Notes: generated from the letters alone by a model not told the origin. DNA of 64,000 nt from Clostridium drakei (GCF_000633595.2 NZ_JIBU02000013.1:124001-188000), one strand, 5' to 3'; shown: positions 38,805 to 49,950, counted from the stretch's first letter. Translations and numbers: made by a program.

Positions 38805-40643
38805 CTATTCTTGAATTATATATGGTACTGTAATCATTGCTATATTTCTTCTTTTTAAAAGCATAGTCTTTATAAATAATGCTGTTTGATTGTGAAGTAT
38901 ATTACCCCACCACTTTCCAACTACAAACTGAGGCATTATTACAGTTACAGTATCTTTAGGACCTGCTGCATATTCTTCTGATTCTATAAACTTAACTAAT
39001 GGTGTTACTATATTTCTATAAGGTGATTTCTTTATAATTATAGGAATACCTACATTGTACTCTTCCCATCTTTTAATAAGTTTTGCTGTTGCTGCATCAT
39101 CTACAGAAACGTGAAATACTATTATTTCATCTGATATAGTTCTTGCATAATTTAATGCCTTTAAAAAAGCCTTATTTAAAGTATCAATTGGTAGTATTAC
39201 ATATCTTTTTTGTTCTGCAAAATTTATTTCCTTTGGTCTCAAATCTACACTTAATTTTAGCTGCTCAGCAACTATTGTATAATGATGTTTTATTTTTATC
39301 ATCAAAAGTACAAGAGCTGGTACTACAATACATACTATCCAAGCACCATGTTTAAATCTGGTTACTCCAATTATTAATGCTGTACCAAAAGAAACCATAA
39401 CTCCTAATCCATTTATAAAAGCTTTATGTCTCCATGCACCTTCTTTGCTTCTTACCCATTTAAGAAACATTCCTGATTGAGACAATGTAAAAGATATAAA
39501 CACTCCTACTGCATATAAAGGTAATAACAAGTTAGTATCTCCTTTAAATGCTATAACAAGAATACATGAAAATACAGATATTAATATTATACCATTGGAG
39601 AATCCTAATCTTTTTCCTCTTTTTGCAAATTGTCTTGGCACAAATCCGTCCTTTGCCATAAGAGCTAATAATAATGGTAATCCGCTATAAGCAGTATTAG
39701 CAGCCATAATAAGTATGATTGCTGTTGTTATTTGAATTAAATAGAAGAAAAAGTTTTTTCCAAAAACCTGAGTAGCTATTTGTGCTACTACTGTAACATC
39801 TGCTCTAGGTACTGCATGATACAATGTTGCTAAATAAGATAAACCTCCAAATACGAAAAAGATAGTTAATGCCAATAATTCAAGTACTACTTTTGCATTT
39901 TTTTGTGAAGGCTCCTTAAAGTTAGGGATACCATTACTAACTGCTTCTATACCTGTTAAAGCTGTACATCCAGAAGCAAAGGCAGTTAAGAACAGTGCTA
40001 TGGTCATATGGCCTGTCCCCTGTGGAATCGCATATTGAGCAACAGGAGTGTATCCAAACACGTGAACTTTGATTATTCCATATAATATCATTCCGATAAC
40101 TGCAAATATAAATATATACGTAGGTACTCCAAAAATTCTGGAAGATTCTCTTATTCCTCTAAGATTTCCTATTGTCATAATTATTATAAGAACTATTGTT
40201 ATTGGAACTTTATGTTGAATTAATGAAGGCACTGCCGAAGTTATTGCTGCAGTTCCTGCACAGGTACTAACTGCAACAGTAAGAACATAATCAATGGATA
40301 ATGCTGCCCCTGCTACAAGACCTGGTACAGTTCCAAGATTATCTTTAGCTACTATATATGACCCACCACCATCTGGGTAACTATCTATAGTTTGTCTATA
40401 AGAAAATACAAGTATAAACATTAAAGTCACTATGCACAAAGTTGCATAAAACATATACTTATATGACTCAGCTCCCACAGTAGATATTAAAACGAGCAAA
40501 ATTGCCTCTCCAGCATACGCCACAGATGATATAGCATCACTAGACAAGATAGGCAGTCCCCAAAATACATTAAACTTTTCATTTTTTAATTCGTCTGTTT
40601 TTAAAGTTTTTCCAATAAGGAATTTACCTAACTTTAACTCCAT
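38805..40643 (-). CDS. kimA: KimA-like potassium transporter (APC superfamily)
   Basis: 612-residue membrane protein with about 12 transmembrane helices in residues 25-445 and a cytoplasmic C-terminal domain (about 450-612) with a universal-stress-like fold (YVILPIDTLNKAFLKALNYA). Length and layout match B. subtilis KimA, a proton-coupled K+ importer. Asp36 and Tyr43 in LSSDAISSVAYAGEA, and Asp118-Tyr119, fall at or next to positions I remember as cation-binding in that protein. It could instead be an amino-acid permease of the same family. The B. subtilis gene is under a c-di-AMP riboswitch; I see none here. The ribosome site is AGAGGTG. Confidence 0.8.
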   Translation of the reverse strand: MELKLGKFLIGKTLKTDELKNEKFNVFWGLPILSSDAISSVAYAGEAILLVLISTVGAESYKYMFYATLCIVTLMFILVFSYRQTIDSYPDGGGSYIVAKDNLGTVPGLVAGAALSIDYVLTVAVSTCAGTAAITSAVPSLIQHKVPITIVLIIIMTIGNLRGIRESSRIFGVPTYIFIFAVIGMILYGIIKVHVFGYTPVAQYAIPQGTGHMTIALFLTAFASGCTALTGIEAVSNGIPNFKEPSQKNAKVVLELLALTIFFVFGGLSYLATLYHAVPRADVTVVAQIATQVFGKNFFFYLIQITTAIILIMAANTAYSGLPLLLALMAKDGFVPRQFAKRGKRLGFSNGIILISVFSCILVIAFKGDTNLLLPLYAVGVFISFTLSQSGMFLKWVRSKEGAWRHKAFINGLGVMVSFGTALIIGVTRFKHGAWIVCIVVPALVLLMIKIKHHYTIVAEQLKLSVDLRPKEINFAEQKRYVILPIDTLNKAFLKALNYARTISDEIIVFHVSVDDAATAKLIKRWEEYNVGIPIIIKKSPYRNIVTPLVKFIESEEYAAGPKDTVTVIMPQFVVGKWWGNILHNQTALFIKTMLLKRRNIAMITVPYIIQE

Positions 40644-40937
40644 TTTTACACCTCTACAAAGTTATATTTTAATTATGGAATGATTATATATCATTCTATA
40701 TTTTTGTCATAGCTCTTATTCTTACATTTTATCTTCATTTTATTTTAAATTTGGTGGTCTATTCATATAGAATTTCTATTACGTTTATTTTTTAATTAAT
40801 GCTAGTCCTAGAATGAATATCGATATATTAAAAATAATTTCAACATTCGCAATTGTAACTCTATTGAATATTTACTTTTCATTTAATCATTACTTATTTG
40901 TTATAAAACATAAATATCATATATATTTGATAAAATA
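40644..40937. other. AT-rich gap upstream of the KimA-like gene
   Basis: No gene is seen between the transporter start and the DJ-1/PfpI terminator. The part nearest the transporter has a promoter overlapped by a palindrome (40678-40710). The rest is AT-rich and featureless, without a c-di-AMP riboswitch-like sequence. Confidence 0.6.
40678..40710 (-). promoter_or_regulatory. Promoter with overlapping palindrome, KimA-like gene
   Basis: On the minus strand ATGACA (40705-40710) and TATAAT (40683-40688) are 16 bases apart. The -10 box lies inside the perfect palindrome GAATGAT-N5-ATCATTC (40678-40696), a possible repressor site. Confidence 0.5.
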
Positions 40938-40976
40938 AAAAAATGAAACTAAATGTGTATGAATTTAGTTTCATTT
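40934..40976 (-). terminator. Terminator after the DJ-1/PfpI gene
   Basis: AAATGAAACTAAAT (40941-40954) and ATTTAGTTTCATTT (40963-40976) form a perfect 14-bp stem with an 8-base loop, followed on the minus strand by a T-rich run. It lies just past the stop. Confidence 0.85.
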
Positions 40977-40983
40977 TTTATTA

Positions 40984-41565
40984 TTATATTTTATTTTTTA
41001 ATATATCATTTTCTACAAAATTTAAAAGCATAGCTTCTCTCAAATTTTCTGCAATTTTTATACCTTCTAAGCTTTCAAGTATTTTAAATGCAAAATGTAT
41101 GGCTGTAGCTGGTCCTCTACTTGTTATAATATTACCATCCTGCACAACCATATCTTCACTATAAACAACCTCTCCTAGCTGTTCTTCAAAACCTGGATAA
41201 GATGTACCTTTTTTACCATCAAGCACTCCTGCTCTTCCAAGAACTATGGGTCCTGCGCATATAGCTGCTACGATTTTGTTTTCTTTATTGAATTTTTTTA
41301 CAAGTTCTATTACTTTTTCACTATCTCTTAAATTAGAAGCTCCCGGCATTCCTCCTGGAATAACCACCGCATCATATTTGTTCACATCCACCTTTTCCAG
41401 AAGATTATTAGCTTTTACATGTATACTGTGCGAGCCAAGAACTTCCTCCTCACCATCTATAGAACATGTTATACAGTGCACACCACCTCTTCTTAATACA
41501 TCTACTACTGTTAACGCTTCTACTTCCTCAAATCCCTTTGCTAATAAAACTATAGCTTTTTTCAT
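40984..41565 (-). CDS. DJ-1/PfpI family protein
   Basis: 193-residue protein of the DJ-1/ThiJ/PfpI superfamily. The nucleophile cysteine is at the elbow KIVAAICAGPIVLGRAGVL, and the acidic residue is in LAKGFEEVEALTVVDVLRRG. VVIPGGMPGASNLRDSE is also typical, and the protein resembles YajL/ThiJ more than the PfpI protease branch. Members have been called chaperones, glyoxalases or deglycases; sequence does not decide. It stands alone between two terminators. Confidence 0.88.
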   Translation of the reverse strand: MKKAIVLLAKGFEEVEALTVVDVLRRGGVHCITCSIDGEEEVLGSHSIHVKANNLLEKVDVNKYDAVVIPGGMPGASNLRDSEKVIELVKKFNKENKIVAAICAGPIVLGRAGVLDGKKGTSYPGFEEQLGEVVYSEDMVVQDGNIITSRGPATAIHFAFKILESLEGIKIAENLREAMLLNFVENDILKNKI

Positions 41566-41596
41566 AAACTTATCAATCCCTTCTAAAATTTCTACT

Positions 41597-41639
41597 AATA
41601 AAAACCTGCTAAGGTTTCATAAAAGAAACCTTAGCAGGT
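41597..41639 (-). terminator. Strong terminator of the glp operon
   Basis: ACCTGCTAAGGTTTC (41604-41618) and GAAACCTTAGCAGGT (41625-41639) form a perfect 15-bp stem with a 6-base loop. A TTTTTATT run follows on the minus strand. It lies 22 bp past glpK. Confidence 0.92.
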
Positions 41640-41661
41640 CTTTTGCTTCAAAGGCTGGTTA

Positions 41662-43230
<1,569 letters not shown>

Positions 43231-43791
43231 TTATAAGTTCCATAACTGAGATGCAGTAGTTGATATAGCTACCGCACCTGCAGATAATGATTCTATAACA
43301 TCTTTTTTAGTTTTTATAAGTCCGCCTGCTATTATACAACTATTGGTTTCTTGTTGTATAACACTTATTATTTTACTTGCAACCCCAGGCATAACCTCTA
43401 CTGCATTTGGCTTATTCTCATGAATATTTTTTATACCTGTTTTTATTGAAAGTGAGTCCATTATAAACACTCTCAATATTGTATATAAGCCTAGTTGGTT
43501 GCCATATTTTATATTTGACGTTTTTGTACTTATAATACCTTGAGGATTCACATTCTCTTTTATATATCTTATACCCGCAGAATCTCCTCTAAGCCCTTCA
43601 ATTAAATCTACATGTACAAAAACCATTTTATTTTTTTCTTTCAATCTAGAACATATTTTAGATATAGTTAAAATGTCTCCATATAATACAAATACAATGG
43701 AAGCCTTGCTTAATAAAGCCTTGTCTAAATCATGATCATTTCTTATTGCTACTATTATTGGATTTGCTATTAATCTTTCTTTTAATTTCAT
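43231..43791 (-). CDS. glpP: Glycerol uptake operon antiterminator GlpP
   Basis: 186-residue RNA-binding antiterminator that, with glycerol 3-phosphate, lets transcription pass the glp leader terminator. Family features include NPIIVAIRNDHDLDKALLSK at the start, VFVHVDLIEGLRGDSAGIRY, KTGIKNIHENKPNAVEVMPG and IIAGGLIKTKKDVIESLSAG, in a TIM-barrel-like fold. It lies between glpF and glpK. The leader at 44608-44807 contains a suitable terminator. A promoter candidate directly upstream (43840-43867) could give it basal expression. Confidence 0.94.
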   Translation of the reverse strand: MKLKERLIANPIIVAIRNDHDLDKALLSKASIVFVLYGDILTISKICSRLKEKNKMVFVHVDLIEGLRGDSAGIRYIKENVNPQGIISTKTSNIKYGNQLGLYTILRVFIMDSLSIKTGIKNIHENKPNAVEVMPGVASKIISVIQQETNSCIIAGGLIKTKKDVIESLSAGAVAISTTASQLWNL

Positions 43792-43839
43792 ATTACTTTG
43801 AGACTCCTTTGTTAATTTTTCTATTTTTTGTATATTTTA

Positions 43840-43867
43840 ATTTTATCACTTTTGAATTTTGTTGCAA
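43840..43867 (-). promoter_or_regulatory. Candidate internal promoter before glpP
   Basis: TTGCAA (43862-43867) and TAAAAT (43840-43845) are 16 bases apart on the minus strand, about 48 bp before glpP. In AT-rich DNA this could be chance. Confidence 0.4.
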
Positions 43868-43902
43868 GTTATAAAATCAAAAGAGTCCAAAGTTTTCAAA
43901 AT

Positions 43903-44607
43903 TTAAAATACAGCAACAAATAATAAAGCACCTAGAAGTCCTCCAACTATAGGTCCCAAAACTGGTACCCAAGAATAAGACCAATCTGAATCACCTTTTC
44001 CTGCTATAGGAAGTATAGCATGTGCTATTCTTGGTGATAAATCTCTGGCTGGATTCATAGCATATCCTGTAGGTCCTCCCAAAGATGCACCTAAAGCAAA
44101 GATTAGAAATGCTACAAAAAGTGTTCCAAATCCATCTGCAGCTTTTGAAGCACCTATACCCATAATACTAAATACCAATGTAGCTGTAGCTAAAACCTCA
44201 GTTAAAAAGTTTGCTTTTAAATTTCTTATAGCTGGAGCTGTACAGAATATTCCAAGCTTAGCTGCTTTATCTTCTGTTTGTTCCCAGTGTGGTAAATAAG
44301 TTAACCATACTAAAGCTGCTCCTACTACACCACCTAACATTTGAGCAATTACATATCCTGGTACTTCTGCTGCTGGAAATTTACCTACAGCAGCTAGCCC
44401 TATGGTAAGTGCTGGATTTAAGTGCGCTCCACTTATACCACCAAATATATATGCAGGAAGTCCAACTGCTATAGCCCATCCTGCTGTTATAACTATCCAG
44501 CCTCCATTTTGACCTTTACTTTTAGTTAATGTACAGTTTGCACAAACTCCATCTCCTAAGTACACCAAAATCATAGTTCCTAGAAATTCGGCCATCATTT
44601 TTGACAT
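43903..44607 (-). CDS. glpF: Glycerol facilitator GlpF
   Basis: 234-residue aquaglyceroporin with six transmembrane helices and two half-helices. The NPA motifs are SGAHLNPALTIGLA and YAMNPARDLSPR. The Asp directly after the second NPAR marks a glycerol channel rather than a water-only aquaporin. It is first in the glp operon. The C-terminal end is membrane-embedded (VGGLLGALLFVAVF). Confidence 0.96.
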   Translation of the reverse strand: MSKMMAEFLGTMILVYLGDGVCANCTLTKSKGQNGGWIVITAGWAIAVGLPAYIFGGISGAHLNPALTIGLAAVGKFPAAEVPGYVIAQMLGGVVGAALVWLTYLPHWEQTEDKAAKLGIFCTAPAIRNLKANFLTEVLATATLVFSIMGIGASKAADGFGTLFVAFLIFALGASLGGPTGYAMNPARDLSPRIAHAILPIAGKGDSDWSYSWVPVLGPIVGGLLGALLFVAVF

Positions 44608-44642
44608 AATATCCTACCCCCTTAATTAAATTTTCCAAACTT

Positions 44643-44662
44643 GTTTGTAACCGGTTACAAAC
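44643..44662 (-). promoter_or_regulatory. CcpA cre site in the glpF leader
   Basis: A perfect 20-bp palindrome contains TGTAACCGGTTACA (44646-44659), which matches the cre consensus TGWAANCGNTNWCA at every position. It lies about 45 bp before the glpF ATG and roughly 150 bp downstream of the promoter, so CcpA bound here would act as a roadblock rather than by covering the promoter. Confidence 0.8.
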
Positions 44663-44714
44663 AGGTTTGAATAAAATCTCCATTTTATAAAATAAATACC
44701 AATACATATGGCAA

Positions 44715-44767
44715 TAAAAAAAGCCGACTTTAAGACAAACCTCACATAGGCTTCTCAAAAAGCGGCT
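44715..44767 (-). terminator. Leader terminator of the glp operon (GlpP target)
   Basis: On the minus strand AGCCGCTTTT (44758-44767) pairs with AAAGTCGGCT (44722-44731, one bulged T), followed by a run of T. It stands in the untranslated leader between the promoter and glpF. An attenuator here, with glpP in the operon, matches the GlpP antitermination scheme known from B. subtilis. Confidence 0.8.
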
Positions 44768-44814
44768 CTCTAAATCTCTGCCACAATCATTATTCTATAA
44801 AATAGCTTATATTA

Positions 44815-44843
44815 ATAATAGCATATATATATACATATATCAA
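44815..44843 (-). promoter_or_regulatory. Promoter of the glp operon
   Basis: TTGATA (44838-44843) and TATTAT (44815-44820) are exactly 17 bases apart on the minus strand, giving a leader of about 200 bases that contains the terminator and the cre site. Confidence 0.75.
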
Positions 44844-44964
44844 TATTTTTTAAAAGTTCAAATTAGCTAAATTTATCTATATGTTGATATTTTTTTCACT
44901 ATCAAATCACATTTTATACTTGTTTTATTGCATCATTTTTCTATAATCAAACTTAAAATGAGTT

Positions 44965-47856
44965 TTATTTTATAGATTGAATTTTAACTTCTTTTATGTA
45001 ATCTTCCATTTCCAATATTGTTATGCATTTTCCTCTTCCTGCTCTATTTTGAATCTTAATGTCATCAATATCCACATCAATTGTAATGCTTTGTGAAGAT
45101 TTTAATAAAAATCTATTATTTAAACATTTTTTACAGCTTAAAATTTCCGAATAAATTACTTCATCATCTTCTTTCAAGCTTATACCTGTAACACCAGAAG
45201 CTATCTTTCCCATTGAATTTATAGTATTTCCTTGAAATCTTATACACATAGCTTTTTTGGTTATCATAACTATCTCTTCTTCACTATTTAGTGATAGTTG
45301 AACATTTATTAAAGCATCCTTATCACTTTTAAATTTATAACCTATGGTAGAAAAATAATCTCCTTCAAATTCCTTTAAAGATGTCTTCTTAACCATACCT
45401 CTCTTTGTAAAAAAGTATATATTGCCATTATCAAAATCACTAACAGATGCAATATTTATAATATTATCCCTATCAACACCATCCCATATATCCTTTATGC
45501 TTATTCCCTGATCTCCAATATTCTGTAGAATAAGAGCTGATGTAGAAAATACAGTCCCGTCCTTTGAAAAAATCAAAATCTTACTTTTTGAATCTGTACT
45601 CACATTTAAAGTTTTACTACTCATTCTATTTTTGTCACTGGCTTTAATTATTCCAAATCTATTTATACTTAAATTAAATGTTTTAAACTCAAATTCCGTA
45701 GTAAAATCTATATTTATTATTTTATCATTAGAACTTAAATTTACTAATTGCAATCCCATTATATTTCTATCTGATTCTTCTATTTTAGGTTCTTCAACTA
45801 CAAATTTAAGTCCCTTATCTGTTTCAATATTTATAAAGGTCTCTTTCCTATCTTTTGGTGCAATAATAACTTTTAGAACTTTTTCTTCATTTTTTAACTT
45901 TAATGCCATAATCTTAGTGTAATTAGTATTAAATTTATCTACACCTGTCTTTTTTACAATTCCTCTATCAGTAAAGAACATTAAATTCTGAGACTCCATA
46001 AAATCATTTTCAGAATAAACTGCCACAATACTTTCTTGACTTACATCTAGTGTTTTTATTATACTTTCTATTCTTTCCCCTTTATCCTTCCACTTAAATT
46101 CTGGAATATTTATGCCTTTACTCTGATACATGTTTCCTTTATCAGTAAAAAACATTAGGGTACTTTTAGTATTGGAGTTAATTAGAAATTTATTAAAATC
46201 TCCTTCTCTATACTCTATATCTCCTACTTCAGCATTAATTCTATTGTAAGTTTTTAATGGTATCCTTTTAATGAATCCTTCATTAGACATAGTTATAACT
46301 ATGTCTTCTTCTACTATAAGTTCTTCTAAATTTATTTTAGCCTCATCATCATTTTCAACTATTGTAGTTTTTCTATGATCACCATATTTTTCTCTTATTT
46401 CTATAAGCTCTTTTTTTATTATTTTTAAAAGCTCCTTTTCGCTGGAAAGTATTTTATTTAATCTTTTTATTTCTTTTTCAAGTTCTTTATGTTCTTTTTC
46501 AAAAGCTACAATTTCAAGTCCTGTAAGTCTATATAACATAAGTTCTAATATAGCTTCTGACTGAACCTCTGTAAATCCAAAACCTTCTATTAAATTTTTT
46601 CCTGCATCCTTTTTTGATTTGGAACTTCTTATAACTTTAATAATCTCATCCATTATACCTATAGCTTTTATAAAGCCTTCAACAATATGAAATCTTTTAG
46701 CTGCTATTTCCAATTCTCTTTCAGTTCTTCTTTTTATTACATCTTTTTGATGCTCTATATAGTGATAAAGTATGGTTTTTAGGCCCATAGTTTGAGGTTT
46801 TCCTTTTGCTAAAGCTACCATATTAAAAGAAACGTTACACTGCATATCCGTTCTCTTGAAAAGATATTTTAATACTTTATCTACAGTTTCTTCATCTGAA
46901 GACTTTTTAAATTCTATTACAGCTCTAACTCCTGTTCTATCTGACTCATCTCTTATATCAGAAATAGACTCTAAAGCTTTTGCATGTTTTTTATCTGCCG
47001 TCATTTCAGATATAGTTTGAAGTAATTTCGCTTTACTTCTTCTATAAGGAAATTCTGTTATAACAATACCTAGTCTTCCACTTTCTAATCTTTCTATAGA
47101 GGTTTTAGATCTTAATGTAACTCTACCTTCTCCTGTTTCATAAGCCGATAGAAGAGATTTTTTTCCTATTATGATTCCACCTGTAGGTAAATCAGGTCCT
47201 TTTATGTATTCCATAAGTTCTCTTGTATCTATATCTGATTTATCAATACAAGCAATAGTTGCATCTATTACCTCTTTTAAATTATGTGGTGGTATATTAG
47301 TAGCAAGTCCTACAGCTATTCCAAAGGCTCCATTTACCAAAAGATTTGGATATTTAGCTGGAAGTACTTCTGGTTCTTTTTCAGAAGCAGAATAGTTATC
47401 CATCATATCCACTACACCTTTATCTATATCCCTTATTAATTCCATAGCAATTGGAGTAAGTCTTGCCTCAGTATAACGCATAGCAGCAGCATTATCTCCA
47501 TCCTGACTTCCCCAATTACCATGACCATCTATAAGTGGTTTTCTTGTAGTAAACTCTTGAGCCAATATTACCATAGCATCATACACAGATGTATCACCAT
47601 GAGGATGATATTTACCAAGTATGTCTCCTACTATTCTAGCTGATTTATAATAAGGCTTATCCGGAAAAGCCTTAAGCATATATGAACCATACAGTATTCT
47701 TCTATGTACAGGTTTAAGTCCATCACGTACATCAGGAAGAGCCCTATCCTTAGCTACTTCTACGGCATAGGGCAGATAGTTCTCAGGCATAGCTTCTTCT
47801 ATAGAAACTTTTATTATATTATTATCTACTGGAATTGTTGTTTTCTTAGACATCAA
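44965..47856 (-). CDS. parC: DNA topoisomerase IV subunit A
   Basis: 963-residue type II topoisomerase A subunit. It cuts and rejoins DNA in the decatenation reaction. The catalytic Tyr128 is in AAMRYTEARL. The quinolone region reads HPHGDTSVYDAM (84-95), with Thr89 and Ser90 as in sensitive enzymes. A coiled-coil lies near residues 430-500, followed by a beta-pinwheel C-terminal domain with repeated strands. Near the end QNRAGRGKC resembles a GyrA box, so gyrase-like activity is not excluded. I favour ParC because this pair is arranged parE-parC without dnaA/recF neighbours. Its start is 30 bp downstream of parE. Confidence 0.85.
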   Translation of the reverse strand: MMSKKTTIPVDNNIIKVSIEEAMPENYLPYAVEVAKDRALPDVRDGLKPVHRRILYGSYMLKAFPDKPYYKSARIVGDILGKYHPHGDTSVYDAMVILAQEFTTRKPLIDGHGNWGSQDGDNAAAMRYTEARLTPIAMELIRDIDKGVVDMMDNYSASEKEPEVLPAKYPNLLVNGAFGIAVGLATNIPPHNLKEVIDATIACIDKSDIDTRELMEYIKGPDLPTGGIIIGKKSLLSAYETGEGRVTLRSKTSIERLESGRLGIVITEFPYRRSKAKLLQTISEMTADKKHAKALESISDIRDESDRTGVRAVIEFKKSSDEETVDKVLKYLFKRTDMQCNVSFNMVALAKGKPQTMGLKTILYHYIEHQKDVIKRRTERELEIAAKRFHIVEGFIKAIGIMDEIIKVIRSSKSKKDAGKNLIEGFGFTEVQSEAILELMLYRLTGLEIVAFEKEHKELEKEIKRLNKILSSEKELLKIIKKELIEIREKYGDHRKTTIVENDDEAKINLEELIVEEDIVITMSNEGFIKRIPLKTYNRINAEVGDIEYREGDFNKFLINSNTKSTLMFFTDKGNMYQSKGINIPEFKWKDKGERIESIIKTLDVSQESIVAVYSENDFMESQNLMFFTDRGIVKKTGVDKFNTNYTKIMALKLKNEEKVLKVIIAPKDRKETFINIETDKGLKFVVEEPKIEESDRNIMGLQLVNLSSNDKIINIDFTTEFEFKTFNLSINRFGIIKASDKNRMSSKTLNVSTDSKSKILIFSKDGTVFSTSALILQNIGDQGISIKDIWDGVDRDNIINIASVSDFDNGNIYFFTKRGMVKKTSLKEFEGDYFSTIGYKFKSDKDALINVQLSLNSEEEIVMITKKAMCIRFQGNTINSMGKIASGVTGISLKEDDEVIYSEILSCKKCLNNRFLLKSSQSITIDVDIDDIKIQNRAGRGKCITILEMEDYIKEVKIQSIK

Positions 47857-47886
47857 TTACCTCCTAATGTGAGTTTTTAGTATAGT

Positions 47887-49848
47887 TTAATCATCAAATA
47901 CAGCGTACTTGTACATATAGTTTTTTCTAGGTGCAACTACATCACCCATAAGCAGTGATACCATCTTTTCTGCTTTTGCAGCATCTTCTATGGTAATCTG
48001 TTGAAGGGTTCTAGTTTCAGGATTTAATGTTGTTTCCCAAAGCTGATCTGGATTCATTTCTCCAAGTCCTTTATATCTTTGTATTAAAGCACCTTTTCCT
48101 ACTTGTTTTTTTTCTTTTTCTAATTCTTCATCACTATAAGCATATCTAACAATTTCCTTGTTCTTATTCTGTTTATATACCTTATATAGAGGAGGAAGTG
48201 CTATATAAAGATGACCATTAGATATTATCTGTCTCATATATCTATATATATAAGTCATCCATAGAGTTCTTATATGATATCCATCTACATCAGCATCTGA
48301 CATTATTATTATTTTATCATATTTAAGATCTTGTTCTTTATAATTTTGAAGAACCCCTGTACCTATTGCAGTATTGAATATTTTCAACTCTTCACTCCCA
48401 AGTACATTTTCTAACTTTTGTTTTTCAGTATTCATTATTTTACCTTTAGAAGGCATTATAGTTTGAAATCTTCTATCTCTAGCTTGTTTAGCAGATCCAC
48501 CAGCTGAATCTCCCTCAACAACTATGAATTCACAAAAAGAAGAATCTTTTAGTGTACAAACCGCTATTTTTCCAGCAAGTGGAGCAGTTCCCTTACCTAT
48601 TTTTTTCTTTTCAGCTTCATTTATTTTTTTTATTTTTTCACGCCTTGCAGCTGCATCTATAGCATTATTAATAATCGAACTAGCTGTGTCCTTGTTATCT
48701 TCTATCCATTCAGAAAACTTGGTATAAGCTAAATCATTCATCATTGTGTAAGCTTCAGTATTACCAAGCTTTGTTTTTGTTTGTCCTTCAAATATAGGAT
48801 TAGTTATTTTTATTCTGACTATAGCAGTCATTCCTTCTCTTAAATCGTCACCTTCAAACTCTTTATCTTTTTCTTTTAATAGATTTAGTTTTTTAGTCCA
48901 CTCTTTAAAAGCTCTTGTCATCCCGGCTTTAAATCCACTTTCATGAGTTCCTGATTCTGTAGTCGGAATATTATTTACATAACTTGCTATATACTCTGTT
49001 GTAGAATCTGTAAATTGAACACAAACTTCGCTGTACATGCTAATACCATTTACTTCTCTTTCTCCTTCAAAAAGTATTGGTGGCGTATGCAGCGCTGTTT
49101 TACTCTCATTTAAATATTCTATAAAATCTAAAAGACCTCTTTCTGAATGGTATTCCTTTTCTACCACTTCATCTTCTCTTTTATCGATAATTTTTAGTGT
49201 TATACCTTTATTTTGAAAAGCCAATTCTTGAAGCCTTTCATCTATTACATCAAACTTAAATTCTGTATTAGAAAATATATCTTTATCTGGTAAAAATGTC
49301 ACCTTTGTTCCAGTTTCTTTTGTATCGCCTACTACCTTTAGTGCAGTCACTGGCGTACCTGGCATCTCTCTTTTTAAAGACTTATCATAGGCATATTCAA
49401 ACCTTTGGGTATATATATGTCCATTTTGCTTTATTTCAACTACTATCCATTTTGAAAGTGCATTAACTACTGCAGCACCAACACCATGAAGTCCTCCAGA
49501 AGTTTTATAAACATCATTATTAAACTTACCACCTGTATGAAGTTCAGTAAATACCATTTCTACACCAGACTTTTTCTTCACCGGATGTATTCCCGTAGGT
49601 ATTCCTCTACCATTATCTATAATAGTTACACTTTTATCTTTATTTAAAATTACTATAGCCTTATCTCCAAAGCCATTGGATATTTCATCTATAGAATTAT
49701 CTAAAATTTCCCATATACAATGATGAAGTCCTTTACTTCCCGTAGAACCTATATACATACCAGGTCTTACCCTAACTGGTTCTAATTTTTCTAGAGAAGT
49801 CAATGCAGTGACATCATAAACCTGTACTTTTTCCTCTCTCTGTTCCAT
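47887..49848 (-). CDS. parE: DNA topoisomerase IV subunit B
   Basis: ATPase subunit of topoisomerase IV, about 653 residues. GHKL ATPase motifs are IWEILDNSIDEISNG, VTIIDNGRGIPTGIHP and TSGGLHGVGAAVVNALS. The Toprim domain follows with VEGDSAGGSAKQARDRRFQ and IMSDADVDGYHIRTLW. I start at the ATG at 49848 (MEQREEKVQVYDVTALTSLE), directly behind TGGAGGATACGA. The reading frame is open a further 47 codons upstream, but that stretch is AT-rich and overlaps the promoter, so it is not coding. Confidence 0.88.
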   Translation of the reverse strand: MEQREEKVQVYDVTALTSLEKLEPVRVRPGMYIGSTGSKGLHHCIWEILDNSIDEISNGFGDKAIVILNKDKSVTIIDNGRGIPTGIHPVKKKSGVEMVFTELHTGGKFNNDVYKTSGGLHGVGAAVVNALSKWIVVEIKQNGHIYTQRFEYAYDKSLKREMPGTPVTALKVVGDTKETGTKVTFLPDKDIFSNTEFKFDVIDERLQELAFQNKGITLKIIDKREDEVVEKEYHSERGLLDFIEYLNESKTALHTPPILFEGEREVNGISMYSEVCVQFTDSTTEYIASYVNNIPTTESGTHESGFKAGMTRAFKEWTKKLNLLKEKDKEFEGDDLREGMTAIVRIKITNPIFEGQTKTKLGNTEAYTMMNDLAYTKFSEWIEDNKDTASSIINNAIDAAARREKIKKINEAEKKKIGKGTAPLAGKIAVCTLKDSSFCEFIVVEGDSAGGSAKQARDRRFQTIMPSKGKIMNTEKQKLENVLGSEELKIFNTAIGTGVLQNYKEQDLKYDKIIIMSDADVDGYHIRTLWMTYIYRYMRQIISNGHLYIALPPLYKVYKQNKNKEIVRYAYSDEELEKEKKQVGKGALIQRYKGLGEMNPDQLWETTLNPETRTLQQITIEDAAKAEKMVSLLMGDVVAPRKNYMYKYAVFDD

Positions 49849-49950
49849 TCGTATCCTCCATAATTTTATTCTTAATAGTATACATTTTATCAAAAACTCA
49901 AAATAAAAACAAATGTTCTTATTTATTTTACAAAACTCATATATTGACTT

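Noticed and set aside
40644-40937. c-di-AMP (ydaO-type) riboswitch before the KimA-like gene
   Set aside because: The leader is short and nearly all A/T, without the conserved G-rich blocks of that riboswitch.
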